Origin: Nematostella vectensis
Lineage: Eukaryota > Cnidaria > Anthozoa > Actiniaria > Edwardsiidae
Length of the DNA: 64,000 nucleotides
Assembly: GCF_932526225.1 (NCBI RefSeq)
Contig: NC_064046.1
Location: forward strand, 2,480,001-2,544,000
Direction of reading: 5' to 3'
The notes under the pieces are model-generated. The model was not told where the DNA came from and made no database searches. It saw nothing but the letters and a program-made list of their open reading frames with translations. This document shows positions 11,782 to 22,900 of the stretch, one piece after another. Made by a program: the position numbers and the translations under genes. Numbering within the stretch: position 1 is the stretch's first letter; every line of letters begins with the position of its first letter.

Positions 11782-13629
11782 TCACTTCTCTGGCTCATCC
11801 ACTCCAGCCTGGTTCATCAACTCGCCAATGTTTTTCTCAAGGTCATCAATTCGGTTGCTCATTTCATCAAGTGATTTCATTAAGGAATATTGATCAATGA
11901 CTAGTAAATTATGCAAGTTAATAATCTTATTCTGATTGAAGTAATGCCATGGTAACAGCAATAATGTTTTTTTGGAGGTAGGGCATCCTTTTACCATTTT
12001 TCCCCAGCTCTGCATCACCCTAGGTTCCAGGGGATGGTGAAACATCAAAAGCAAGCAAGCTCTGCTAGCATTGTAGAGGGGTGCTAGTATGGTAGAGAGA
12101 GTGAGGGCTAACCCCCCCCCCCCTTCCACAAAAGCTGATTGAGCTGTTAGCCCCACACAAATTCCACCAGCACTGTTAGCATGGCCTTCCTCAGTTTATG
12201 ACAAGACAGAGGAAATGTTTTTGACTTACTTTGCAGCACATCCAAACATGGTATTCAAAGAGTTTCAACCATGCTGGGCCAGCATTGGTAGCATTGTCTG
12301 CACAATGCTTTGGGCTACACAAGATACTGTCCAGAAAGGTTGAAACCAGGGTGACCAACCCTTTAGTTGAGAAAGATCTTGAAAAACTCTGATTTCAAAA
12401 GTGAGTTAGTTGCACTTGGTGGTTGCAATTGTGCATGTAAAAATCAAGAGCTTTGATATTTTCCTGCTAGCTGTGTCCAAATGGTATAGAAATTCTATCC
12501 AAGGAAAGTTTATATTAGGAGCTTTAAAAACAGGGGACCTGGGATTTCAGAATAAGTCTAACATACAGCATTAATTATATCCAAGTCCTATTTTTGATGG
12601 ATCATGATGTATATGTGGTATCTCAAACTAAAATATGTTCTTTGGGCTATAGACAACAGATATTATTTTTATGTGATTTGCATATCTCTCATTCAAGAGA
12701 GATACCCTTTTAAAAAATAGATAAAATAATTCATAACCATAAAAGCTGCACAACTAATGTACAGAAATTTACAGGATAACCTAAAACCGAGCTATATCAT
12801 AATTATTTAAAAAGAGGTTTTTAAATAACTGGTAGCCAATTTAAAATCGTTTTTACAAAGACAAAATAAAAACATACTACATTCTTTATATGAAAGGGAG
12901 ATTATTATATAAAGAAGCTGTGAAAAGTAATCAAGTATATTGAGCCGTCAAAAGCTCGCTAAAGGCAAACATTCAGTAAGTAAGTTAAGTATTCGTTAGC
13001 AACTCGTTAATTTATCGGCGTCGCTTGTCGAGTTTAAAACAAACAAACAAGTTCTAGGGACGCCAACGGCTTGGGGATCAGTTTGAATAAAAAAAACTAT
13101 CTAAATCCTTTTCTTAAGCTGCGTAGTAAAATAGGATTAAAACTGAGAAATACTCTATGCAAAAGGATATTTCTTGTTATGATCTGGTCCGACATGTTTT
13201 GGAATTTATCTTGCTGTAAATGAAACAAAGTTAAAATTCAATGAAGTGTTGTTATTTTACCCATTCGGTAGAATAGGTTATTTCAATGATAACTGTATAA
13301 ATACGAAGGACTAAGCACGAGCTGTAACTAACCATCTGTGTCAGCAAAGTTTGGACCTAATAATGAGTACCACGGGTTAAGGAAAACAGAATTCAGTTGA
13401 GGATTCGAAGCTAAAGTGTCAAAACAAGAATGCTTTTCTTCCGGTTTTGACTGCTAAAACTTTTCATACCGAAAAATTACCAAAGCAGCAATAAAGAAAG
13501 CTTTCATAGCAACTGGGATGAAAACTAGATATTAGAGGTAAGTTCAGATGAAAAGGATACAAATCCAGTGAGATCTTGTAGGTTCTCGGGGTTTTCTACA
13601 TCTCCAGACTTGATTTTAGTGTCAGCCAT
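11782..13629 (-). CDS. HSBP1: Heat shock factor-binding protein 1 (HSBP1), complete, 4 exons
   Basis: HSBP1 is a small oligomeric coiled-coil protein that binds the heat-shock factor 1 trimerisation region and also supports WASH-complex assembly. Exons on the minus strand are 13629-13561, 13356-13333, 13213-13171 and 11870-11782; the joined frame is 74 residues (human 76). The N-terminus is MADTKIKSGDV, followed by an ENLQDLTGF stretch that matches the family's xxVQDLT start, then VQTLLTQM, QDKFQNMSDQIITR and RIDDLEKNIGELMNQAG, which are the hallmark heptads of the family. Exon 2 is only 24 bp. Introns 1 and 3 carry minor-spliceosome signals; intron 2 is ordinary GT-AG. The start codon is 348 bp from that of FBXO15, which runs the other way. 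Phases join without adjustment, so confidence is high. Confidence 0.95.
11871..13170 (-). other. HSBP1: U12-type AT-AC intron 3 of HSBP1
   Basis: The only in-frame way to join the two exons uses a /ATATCCTTTT donor (13170-13161) and an AC acceptor (11872-11871). A branch sequence TTCCTTAAT lies at 11887-11879, about 9-10 nt before the acceptor, the spacing typical of U12 introns. The split codon becomes ATT (Ile), giving an IDEMSNR reading that matches the conserved protein. No GT donor in the area gives a conserved reading. Confidence 0.92.
13357..13560 (-). other. HSBP1: U12-type GT-AG intron 1 of HSBP1
   Basis: The 5' splice site reads /GTATCCTTTT, an exact minor-spliceosome donor, at 13560-13551. 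A perfect branch-site consensus TTCCTTAAC lies at 13384-13376, about 20 nt before the AG at 13358-13357. There is no strong polypyrimidine tract. Phase 0. Confidence 0.9.
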
Positions 13630-13977
13630 TTTAGATATTCGAAGCGACTGCTAGCAACTCGACCCAGTCCAAGAGCATAGAGCATCGTACATTTTTTTTT
13701 TAACACAGGGTGACCAAACACAATGTACATTTGTTGATGTTCGAAAATTATAACAAATCATTTTTCGAAGTTTGCGATAACTATTTACTTAAAGATCTTG
13801 ATTATAATGTGACCATTTGGTTGGGAAAAATAGGGTTAATAGCCCCACTCGTTCTCTTACTCGTCCCAGGCAACCTCAGCAAAATAGCAACAAAATGGCG
13901 GCAAAACAAGAACGTACTGACAGATATGCGACGACTTTGACAGTCCAGAACTTCTAGCTGCAAGAGTATATGAGAAT
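13630..13977. promoter_or_regulatory. Shared divergent promoter region of HSBP1 and FBXO15
   Basis: The 348 bp between the two start codons must hold both promoters and 5' UTRs. No TATA box is obvious. On the FBXO15 side there is a 20-codon upstream ORF at 13895-13957 in good Kozak context (caaaATGGCG), ending 20 bp before the chosen start, which could dampen FBXO15 translation. Confidence 0.55.
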
Positions 13978-16900
13978 ATGGCGAGCAAGCAAAGACATCA
14001 GAAGCATTTGTCCACTTATCTCAAGTCAAAAAAAGAAAGCCCGGATAAAAGGTATTTCGGTAGTTTATAAAACAAGGAAGTTCAACAATTTACTTAACTC
14101 AGAAATGCAGTACACCAGAGATGGGCTGGTTCCATCAGAATATCGTGCAGTTTGTATCAATAGGTGTAAAGAATTAGGCATCTCTTTGCACACCAAAGCG
14201 CTGCTACTTTTTATTTTATTAGAATCAATCTCCAAATTCCATATTTTTACACGACCTTCTACAACCTCTAAATTCCTCTGTTCCCCCTTTCTATTTGAGG
14301 ACCCAAACAAATTGGGTATTCTTATCTCAGGACCAAGTCAACACCATCTAAATCACAAAAGAACCCGCAAGCTACTTTTCGATCCAACCAGAGATCCACT
14401 CTCAGCAAGGCCAAGGGTGGTCAAGATTGCATGTTTGAAAGGTAAAAAATGTAGGAAGGAGACTTGGAAGATTTCAAATTGTTCATATCTGAGCTGGAAA
14501 ATCACTGTCTAGGGTTTAGAAAAAGACAGATTTTATTAGAGTGCCGTGAACAAAGATGTACATAGGCCATTATTCCCCAACATTTACAAGTGTGATTGTG
14601 CAAATTTAAGTCATAAATGTATTGAGCTACAATGCTGTGGTGTTTTTTTTTTTTTTTGGAGTTATTAAATCTATAAAGTTTGGGAAATGTCTATGTAGTT
14701 GTTTAGTATTTCTTATTTTTTTTCTTTTTTTTTTGGAAATTGAGCATTTAACTAGAAAGTGTTATTCGTTCTCCATAGTCTGGTAGCAGTTTAGCTATAC
14801 CCCCCCCCTTCTGTCCCCCTTTCCTCCCCTAAATGACAGACCAGTGAGTAGACTAGTTGTTAGACTAGTTATAATTAAAAAAAACACTATTATTTTAAAC
14901 TGCGCTGTTTTTTTTTTAGTAAGGGTGTCAATGTTGTTTTGTTGCCTTTGATGTTTTGTTTGGATGTGTTCACAGGCTTCCGGATGAGCTCCTTTTAGGC
15001 ATTTTCAAGTTTCTCAGTCCCTCAGAATTGCTGAAATGTGCTCAAGTCTGTCGGCATTGGTCACAGTTAACTACAGAAAGGTGACTTTAAACATTTCAAT
15101 AAAGTTTCACTATCGTATTAGTGCCATGGGTAAAGCCTCGCCCCCTGATCCCCCCCCCCCCAAAAAAAAATATGTGATGACTCATGTGAAAACATACCTT
15201 AGGGTTTTCCGCGAGTTTTGCCAAACTCGCGGCCGTTTCGCGGAACGCTCGCGCCCTTCCCGCGGAATGCTCACGCTTTTCTCGCAGAATGCTCGCGCCT
15301 TATTAACAGAAAGCTCGCACCCATCTCGCGAAACGCTCGCGCCTAAAAAACGGAAAGCTTATGCCTATCTCGCGGAACGCTCGCGCCTTGACAACGGGAA
15401 GCTTCACGACTTGCTAAACACAACTCGCGGGTTGTATCTTATAAACGACACGGAATAGCGACCAGCAAGTTGATCCTTAGTCAGCTACGATTTTTCGAAA
15501 GGAGGATTTTTTTTTACACAGCACAGAGCGACGGTTTTGTCTATAATTTGTGTCGTTACGGCTTTTTTAGAAGAGTACCCAAGCACCTTGAAAAACTTTC
15601 ACAGATCGTACTCGCTCTCGAATCGCACAGAAATAAATACGAAATAGTTAGTCTGGTAATTTGTAAGTTACTAGAGATTAGTAGCGTATTAGATAGAGCC
15701 GAACGCAAACCAAGGGAGCGTTGCTGTCCGAGTGTCTTTGTCTTTGTTGGCGGCGAATAAATCATGCCGCTCAAAAACTCGCGTATTAAACAGACCCCCC
15801 AAAAAAGATTGTCGCAATCGCTACATTGCTCCAGCCGAACGCACCTTAAGAAGCATCGTTGTTTGAGTGTATATGTAGAAAAATAACTTTACTACAACTA
15901 GATTTAATAAAATTTTATTTACGATTCTATATATTTAAACCATGGTTAGTATGTTTAAACATTGTTTTCTTAACCAAGTACATGGCTTCTAGCGAACCAA
16001 CCAAGGAATTCGACCGAACCAACCAAGGCTTTGAGCGAAACATCTTCTGACCGATGTCAAACTGTCAAAGTCGCTATCAAGCTATCCCTTAAGAGGCGAT
16101 TGGTAATAGCGCTATTGCCTTGATGTAGCATCGTAGCGACTTTGCCGTTCGATTCCCTTGCTAGCACTCGAGATCTCAATGAAACCAAACTCAAATACTT
16201 GCTTTATTGTGTCGAATACTATTCAGATGTTTACTACTTCTATCCTAAGAGACGCTTCTTCTAACGTATAGACATCAGTAGATGTCTATCGCGTTTCACC
16301 GACTTTGGAAATTCAAAGATTCATCACTTTTGCCAATTGTTACGTTATGTGCTTGCGACTCAACAATGAAATGCTCGTGCCCGTTTTGCAAAAGCTCGCG
16401 AAACACTCGCTCCTATCTCCCGGAATGCTCCCGCCCGTTTCACGGAACGCTCGCGCCGGTTTCGCGGGTTAATTCGCGGAATTGAGAAGCTCTAAGGTAC
16501 GTTTTCGCATGAGTTGTCACATATGCTATGGGCATAAATACAAACATGGTAAATTAGGGACTCTGTAGAAATGTGCCTTATTATACTGAATCTGACACCT
16601 CTCATTATAGCTGTCTATGGGAGAACATCTTTCTTAAAGTCCCACTAGGTGTGCGGCAGTTGTTCAGCTTTGAAGAGACAAAGGAAGAGGGGTTTAACTG
16701 GAAAAAGGAAGTGATCAAAAGGTTTGTCATGGAAAAAAACATTTCTTTAGTGGATACCTCAATTTAACTCAGACTATTTACATTCTTTGTTATGTTTCTA
16801 TAGGTGTATAACAGCCAGGAACAACATGGTATTGAAACCCAGAAAAGAGCAGCGACCAAGGGTGTATCAGGGAAAACCTGGACTGCAGGGTCATTTAGCG

Positions 16901-19900
16901 TATGTACAGGTTTTAGTAGTTTAGTCACTGCCTTGCCTGGCTTGCATAGCATGGCTATAGCTTGCATGTGGAGGGTGAATTTTACAGAGGACAAGGCACC
17001 TACCTCCACCCCCCATAAATACAAGGAATGTGTGATGCTTGCCCCCCCCATATATAGCCAGTGATTACAACTTTTCAATCAATCAATCTTTAATTTATTA
17101 CTGTCTCTTGCAGCAAGTCTGAATTTCAGGCGGTGTCAGCAACACAATTTAAACTTTCTAGTTGTTAAATAAAAATGTTCCATAGATCTCATAAAAATGT
17201 CCCATACAGATATCATGGTAGCTTTCCATCTGTACCCCTAATTTATTCATTCATGCTTAAGCTTAAATTTTTTCAGGTTTCTGTCAGTCAAATGGAAGCT
17301 CTGTTTCATGGACACTAATGGAAATGACCACTGGGTGTCAGTTGGGCGAATGTTGTATCACCGTCACTCTGTCTCTGTACACTGGGGATCAGTTACCCTT
17401 CCTCCGCTACAAAGACTGAAAAACTTAAGGGTGTATGCCTTTGTGCCGGTGTTTTATAACAAGGAGTGGGTTCCTCACAAAAATAGGTACAGTGCAGCTG
17501 TCAATACTTCTGTTTTTACCTTATTATTAGTATTTATACAGGTCTATAGCAGGGTGTGGTGCACCAGGGTCATGTGCCCCCCAATATTTTCAAAAATTAT
17601 AAGAAAATAACCAGAAGGGGGTGGCTGCGTCCCCTAATATTTTCTCTCTCAATATTTCTGTGTTGTGCCCCCCCTCTCCCCCAATCTTACCCTGGTTATG
17701 ATTATATATACCTGTATATACCTGTGCCCCTTTTTTTCCTATTTTCGGAAAAGTTTATTTTTTTATTTTATTTTTGTAGTGCAACCACAAGATCCTTAAT
17801 TCTTCAATATGACATGAAGTTAAAAGGTAGTTGTAAGCTATGATATTTAAAAAAAATTTGTTGAATGAATTTCTCACCTATAAAAATTATTTCTTGTCCC
17901 AATTTTTATCCATAAATATTTTTAACATTTTTTTAAGCATAAAAGAAATCATTACTGTTAGTTAGAAAGTGTATTAGCCATATTAGTATTAGGCCACTGA
18001 CTTTTGTACTTACATTTACTGTAAAATAAGTTTTGAACATTTCATTTTCATGAGACCCTCTCAGGGAAAGCACCCTCTCAGAGAAAGCAGGATTGGAAGG
18101 GTCTTCTAACAACCCCTTTGGGATACATATAGTAGAATTTGATACCCTTAAAGATTGATAATTCCTGTGTAACTTTATGGAGATCCTCCCCTTGAATTGC
18201 ATATTTAAGTTATTTGTTTGCAGGTGCAAAAAAGTACATATTTCAGGGCTTCTGGAATTACGCGGACAAATACTCAAAATTAAGCGTGATTCTTTGCTAA
18301 ATTACGCGGAAAATCAATAATTTCGCTCTAGATTACGCAGGATTTTGCAATACATTTTTCTTGAAAAATCAAAATTTTGCAGGATTCTTTACTGAATTAC
18401 GCGCTAAATTACACGGAATATCAACTGTTACGCCCAAACTACATTTTGTACCAAAGGAAAGCACGAAATAACTCGAAAAGGGTTTATTATTTTGCGCAAA
18501 AATATATAAGGCGAGTTTTCATTGGCTCCTAGCCACTAGTCCTAGGCCTTCGCGGTTTAGCAAAGAACGCCTAGTCATTTTATTTGTTTTCGAAATTCAG
18601 TTCGAAATATCGCACTCTTACAAAGAATATCTTCTCTTTTTTACGAGAAATAGAGGTAAGAACCCTAAAAGAACACATCAGCTGTGCACTTAAATGTTTT
18701 GTCTTTCAAAATTTAGCTAAATTACACGGGATTATGTGGAAATTTGTGGATTACCCGGATTACGCGAAAAAAGCCAAATTACGCGCTTCCGCACAAGCGC
18801 GTAATTCCAGGAGCCCTGATATTTGCTCTTTTATGTTAAATGCATGATCTTAAACTTTTTCTATAAAAAATATTTTTATATTAAATGATAATATTATTCT
18901 ATTTTAATTTACACCACTGATTACCCAATTTTCTATTTAGAAAACATTGTTGAGCAAAAAAGTGCCCTTACAGATGATGATTTGGTTACCTTGCACAACC
19001 TCCCCAATGGGACAACCATAGGGTGCTGGAAGGCATCATGGAAAGTATGACTGATTATTATGGAGATCCATGATCATATTACAGCTTATCTTGAAAATCA
19101 TCCTGGAAGGCTACAGGCCTGATTTGACTTGATCACAAACATGTAAACCTTTCTTAATTACTTAACAGGGCGGTGGTGAAATTGCATTTGTTACTGTGAA
19201 TTTACCACACCATAAGCTGGCTCGCAGGATTCTCCTTGGTTCATCCTCTCAGTAAGTCATCCTTTACTCCATCAACTGCCATGCTATCAGGAGGAAATTT
19301 CTGTGTGTGTTAGAACAAGATTCAATGGCGGGTAGCTAGGGGTCTGGTGGCAAATGTGTACCCCTCCTTGGTCCCAACAATATCTAAAAGTCTCCTTTTC
19401 TTGAAATGGCTAAATTCTATCCTTTTTCAATAATGATATAATGACCGCAAAACCCTATTCAGCAAAATCCTTATTGCTGTGCTCGTGATGTGAAGTTCCA
19501 GAAAAGATCCAACCCCCCCAAGAGGTTTTTTTTCTCCTTCTCCACCACAAGACAGAGTGTACAAACTATGTTTTTTTCATAAAAAAATTCCAATGCTGTT
19601 TATGGGGGAGGTAGTTATTTTGTTTTGAAATTGTGCAATATTGAGACTGGTTCAACTTTTGACTTGCAGAGTCTGCCGAATAGCGCCCCATGTACCTGTC
19701 CTAGATGATATTGATCCAAGATACGGTAATGAGGATGATAACACCTTTGTGAAACTGTTGTGTTTTTAGTAGTGTCTTAAAACTAAAGATTTCTGCTGTT
19801 TTTCCAGGTCTCCATGGTTACACGGCCGAGCTCATGCTAAGGACTGAAAATATGACCTTTTTGGAGCACCACTTTCGTGATTTAAGAGATGGTAAGTGAT

Positions 19901-22900
19901 AATAATTCTGAACATTTCTGGTGAAAAGATTGTCACTGTGTTTTTCAGGGTTTTGATGGTGATGGAGACATGATGATTGCGATGTCATGATGATGAAGAT
20001 GATAAGATACTGAAGATGATAAGGAAGCTTTTGATGATGATTATTGGTAGTAATTACCCACTTTTTAGTGTCCAATAGTGTATACCCTTCACAGCCCCTG
20101 GTGGTGGTGATTATGGAAGCCTGCTAGCCAGCCCAAAGTGATGATTGTTTTATTTGTGACGTTGGAAATAATGCACTGTAAGTTGTTGATTTTATAAGGA
20201 TAGGTGCCTTATGATAACCTGTGTTTTTAGGGTATGTCACTGGAGATGAGGTGATTTTCACAAGTTTTAATAATGAGGTGTGCAGACTTCATGGTGAGAC
20301 ACTTTGGTTGCCATGGAAAACTGAGCTCTTTAAGGGGACTTTAAAGGTAGATATGTCTTTCAATAAGGCATGTTGCAAGTCTTATTTTATACTCAAACCA
20401 TTGTCCATTGTAGGACTCTTGCATATTGGATTTAGTCTTCAAGGACGAACACAAGAAAAACATGTGGTCTGTCAGGTATTACAGCAGCCTCATGTCACTT
20501 CTGGTGAGATGGGGTGTACTCCCTGAGGGGTGAGGGGGTACTTCTTGAGGGGTGAGAGGGTACTTCTGGAGGGATGGGGGGAGTATGTCTAGAGGGGTAA
20601 GGAAAAGGCTACGTCTGGAGGGGTGAGGGGGACACTTCTGGAGTGGTGAAGGAAGTATCTGGAGGGGTGAGGAGGGGTGACAGGAGTTATTGGAGTACTT
20701 GGAGGGGAGAATAGGATACATCTGGAGGGATGAGGAGGGGTGACAGGAGTTATTGGAGTACTTGGAGGGGAGAATAGGATACATCTGGAGGGATGAGGAG
20801 GGGTGACAGGAGTTATTGGAGTACTTGGAGGGGAGAATAGGATACATCTGGAGGGATGAGGAGGGGTGACAGGAGTTATTGGAGTACTTGGAGGGGAGAA
20901 TAGGATACATCTGGAGGGATGAGGAGGGGTGACAGGAGTTATTGGAGTACTTGGAGGGGAGAATAGGATACATCTGGAGGGGTGAGGAGGGGTGACAGGA
21001 GTTATTGGAGTACTTGGAGGGGAGAATAGGATACATCTGGAGGGGTGAGGAGGGGTGACAGGAGTTATTGGAGTACTTGGAGGGGAGAATAGGATACATC
21101 TGGAGGGGTGAGGAGGGGTGACAGGAGTTATTGGAGTACTTGGAGGGGAGAATAGGATACATCTGGAGGGGTGACAGGAGTTATTGGAGTACTTGGAGGG
21201 GAGAATAGGATACATCTGGAGGGGTGAGGAGGGGTGACAGGAGTTATTGGAGTACTTGGAGGGGAGAATAGGATACATCTGGAGGGATGAGGAGGGGTGA
21301 CAGGAGTTATTGGAGTACTTGGAGGGGAGAATAGGATACATCTGGAGGGGTGAGGAGGGGTGACAGGAGTTATTGGAGTACTTGGAGGGGAGAATAGGAT
21401 ACATCTGGAGGGGTGACAGGAGTTATTGGAGTACTTGGAGGGGAGAATAGGATACATCTGGAGGGGTGAGGAGGGGTGACAGGAGTTATTGGAGTACTTG
21501 GAGGGGAGAATAGGATACATCTGGAGGGATGAGGAGGGGTGACAGGAGTTATTGGAGTACTTGGAGGGGAGAATAGGATACATCTGGAGGGATGAGGAGG
21601 GGTGACAGGAGTTATTGGAGTACTTGGAGGGGAGAATAGGATACATCTGGAGGGATGAGGAGGGGTGACAGGAGTTATTGGAGTACTTGGAGGGGAGAAT
21701 AGGATACATCTGGAGGGATGAGGAGGGGTGACAGGAGTTATTGGAGTACTTGGAGGGGAGAATAGGATACATCTGGAGGGGTGAGGAGGGGTGACAGGAG
21801 TTATTGGAGTACTTGGAGGGGAGAATAGGACACATCTGGAGGGGTGAGGAGGGGTGACAGGAGTTATTGGAGTACTTGGAGGGGAGAATAGGATACATCT
21901 GGAGGGATGAGGAGGGGTGACAGGAGTTATTGGAGTACTTGGGGGGGAGAATAGGATACATCTGGAGGGATGAGGAGGGGTGACAGGAGTTATTGGAGTA
22001 CTTGGGGGGGGGAATAGGATACATCTGGAAGGATGAGGAGAGGTGACAGGAGTTATTGGAGTACTTGGAGGGGAGAATAGGATACATCTGGAAGGATGAG
22101 GAGAGGTGACAGGAGTTATTGGAGTACTTGGAGGGGAGAATAGGATACATCTGGAGGGGTGAGGAGGGGTGACAGGAGTTATTGGAGTACTTGGGGGGGG
22201 GAATAGGATACATCTGGAAGGATGAGGAGAGGTGACAGGAGTTATTGGAGTACTTGGAGGGGAGAATAGGATACATCTGGAGGGGTGAGGAGGGGTGACA
22301 GGAGTTATTGGAGTACTTGGAGGGGAGAATAGGATACATCTGGAGGGATGAGGAGGGGTGACAGGAGTTATTGGAGTACTTGGAGGGGAGAATAGGATAC
22401 ATCTGGAGGGGTGAGGAGGGGTGACAGGAGTTATTGGAGTACTTGGGGGGGGGAATAGGATACATCTGGAAGGATGAGGAGAGGTGACAGGAGTTATTGG
22501 AGTACTTGGAGGGGAGAATAGGATACATCTGGAGGGGTGAGGAGGGGTGACAGGAGTTATTGGAGTACTTGGAGGGGAGAATAGGATACATCTGGAGGGA
22601 TGAGGAGGGGTGACAGGAGTTATTGGAGTACTTGGGGGGGAGAATAGGATACATCTGGAAGGATGAGGAGAGGTGACAGGAGTTATTGGAGTACTTGGAG
22701 GGGAGAATAGGATACATCTGGAGGGATGAGGAGGGGTGACAGGAGTTATTGGAGTACTTGGAGGGGAGAATAGGATACATCTGGAGGGGTGAGGAGGGGT
22801 GACAGGAGTTATTGGAGTACTTGGAGGGGAGAATAGGATACATCTGGAGGGGTGAGGAGGGGTGACAGGAGTTATTGGAGTACTTGGAGGGGAGAATAGG

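Noticed and set aside
13970-14512. 180-codon ORF overlapping FBXO15 exons 1 and 2
   Set aside because: It is in the wrong frame for the phase-consistent exons and reads through an intron; its codons do not give FBXO15-like sequence.
15036-15458. 140-codon ORF after the F-box exon
   Set aside because: It runs through a GTGACT donor into the subterminal repeats of a transposon.
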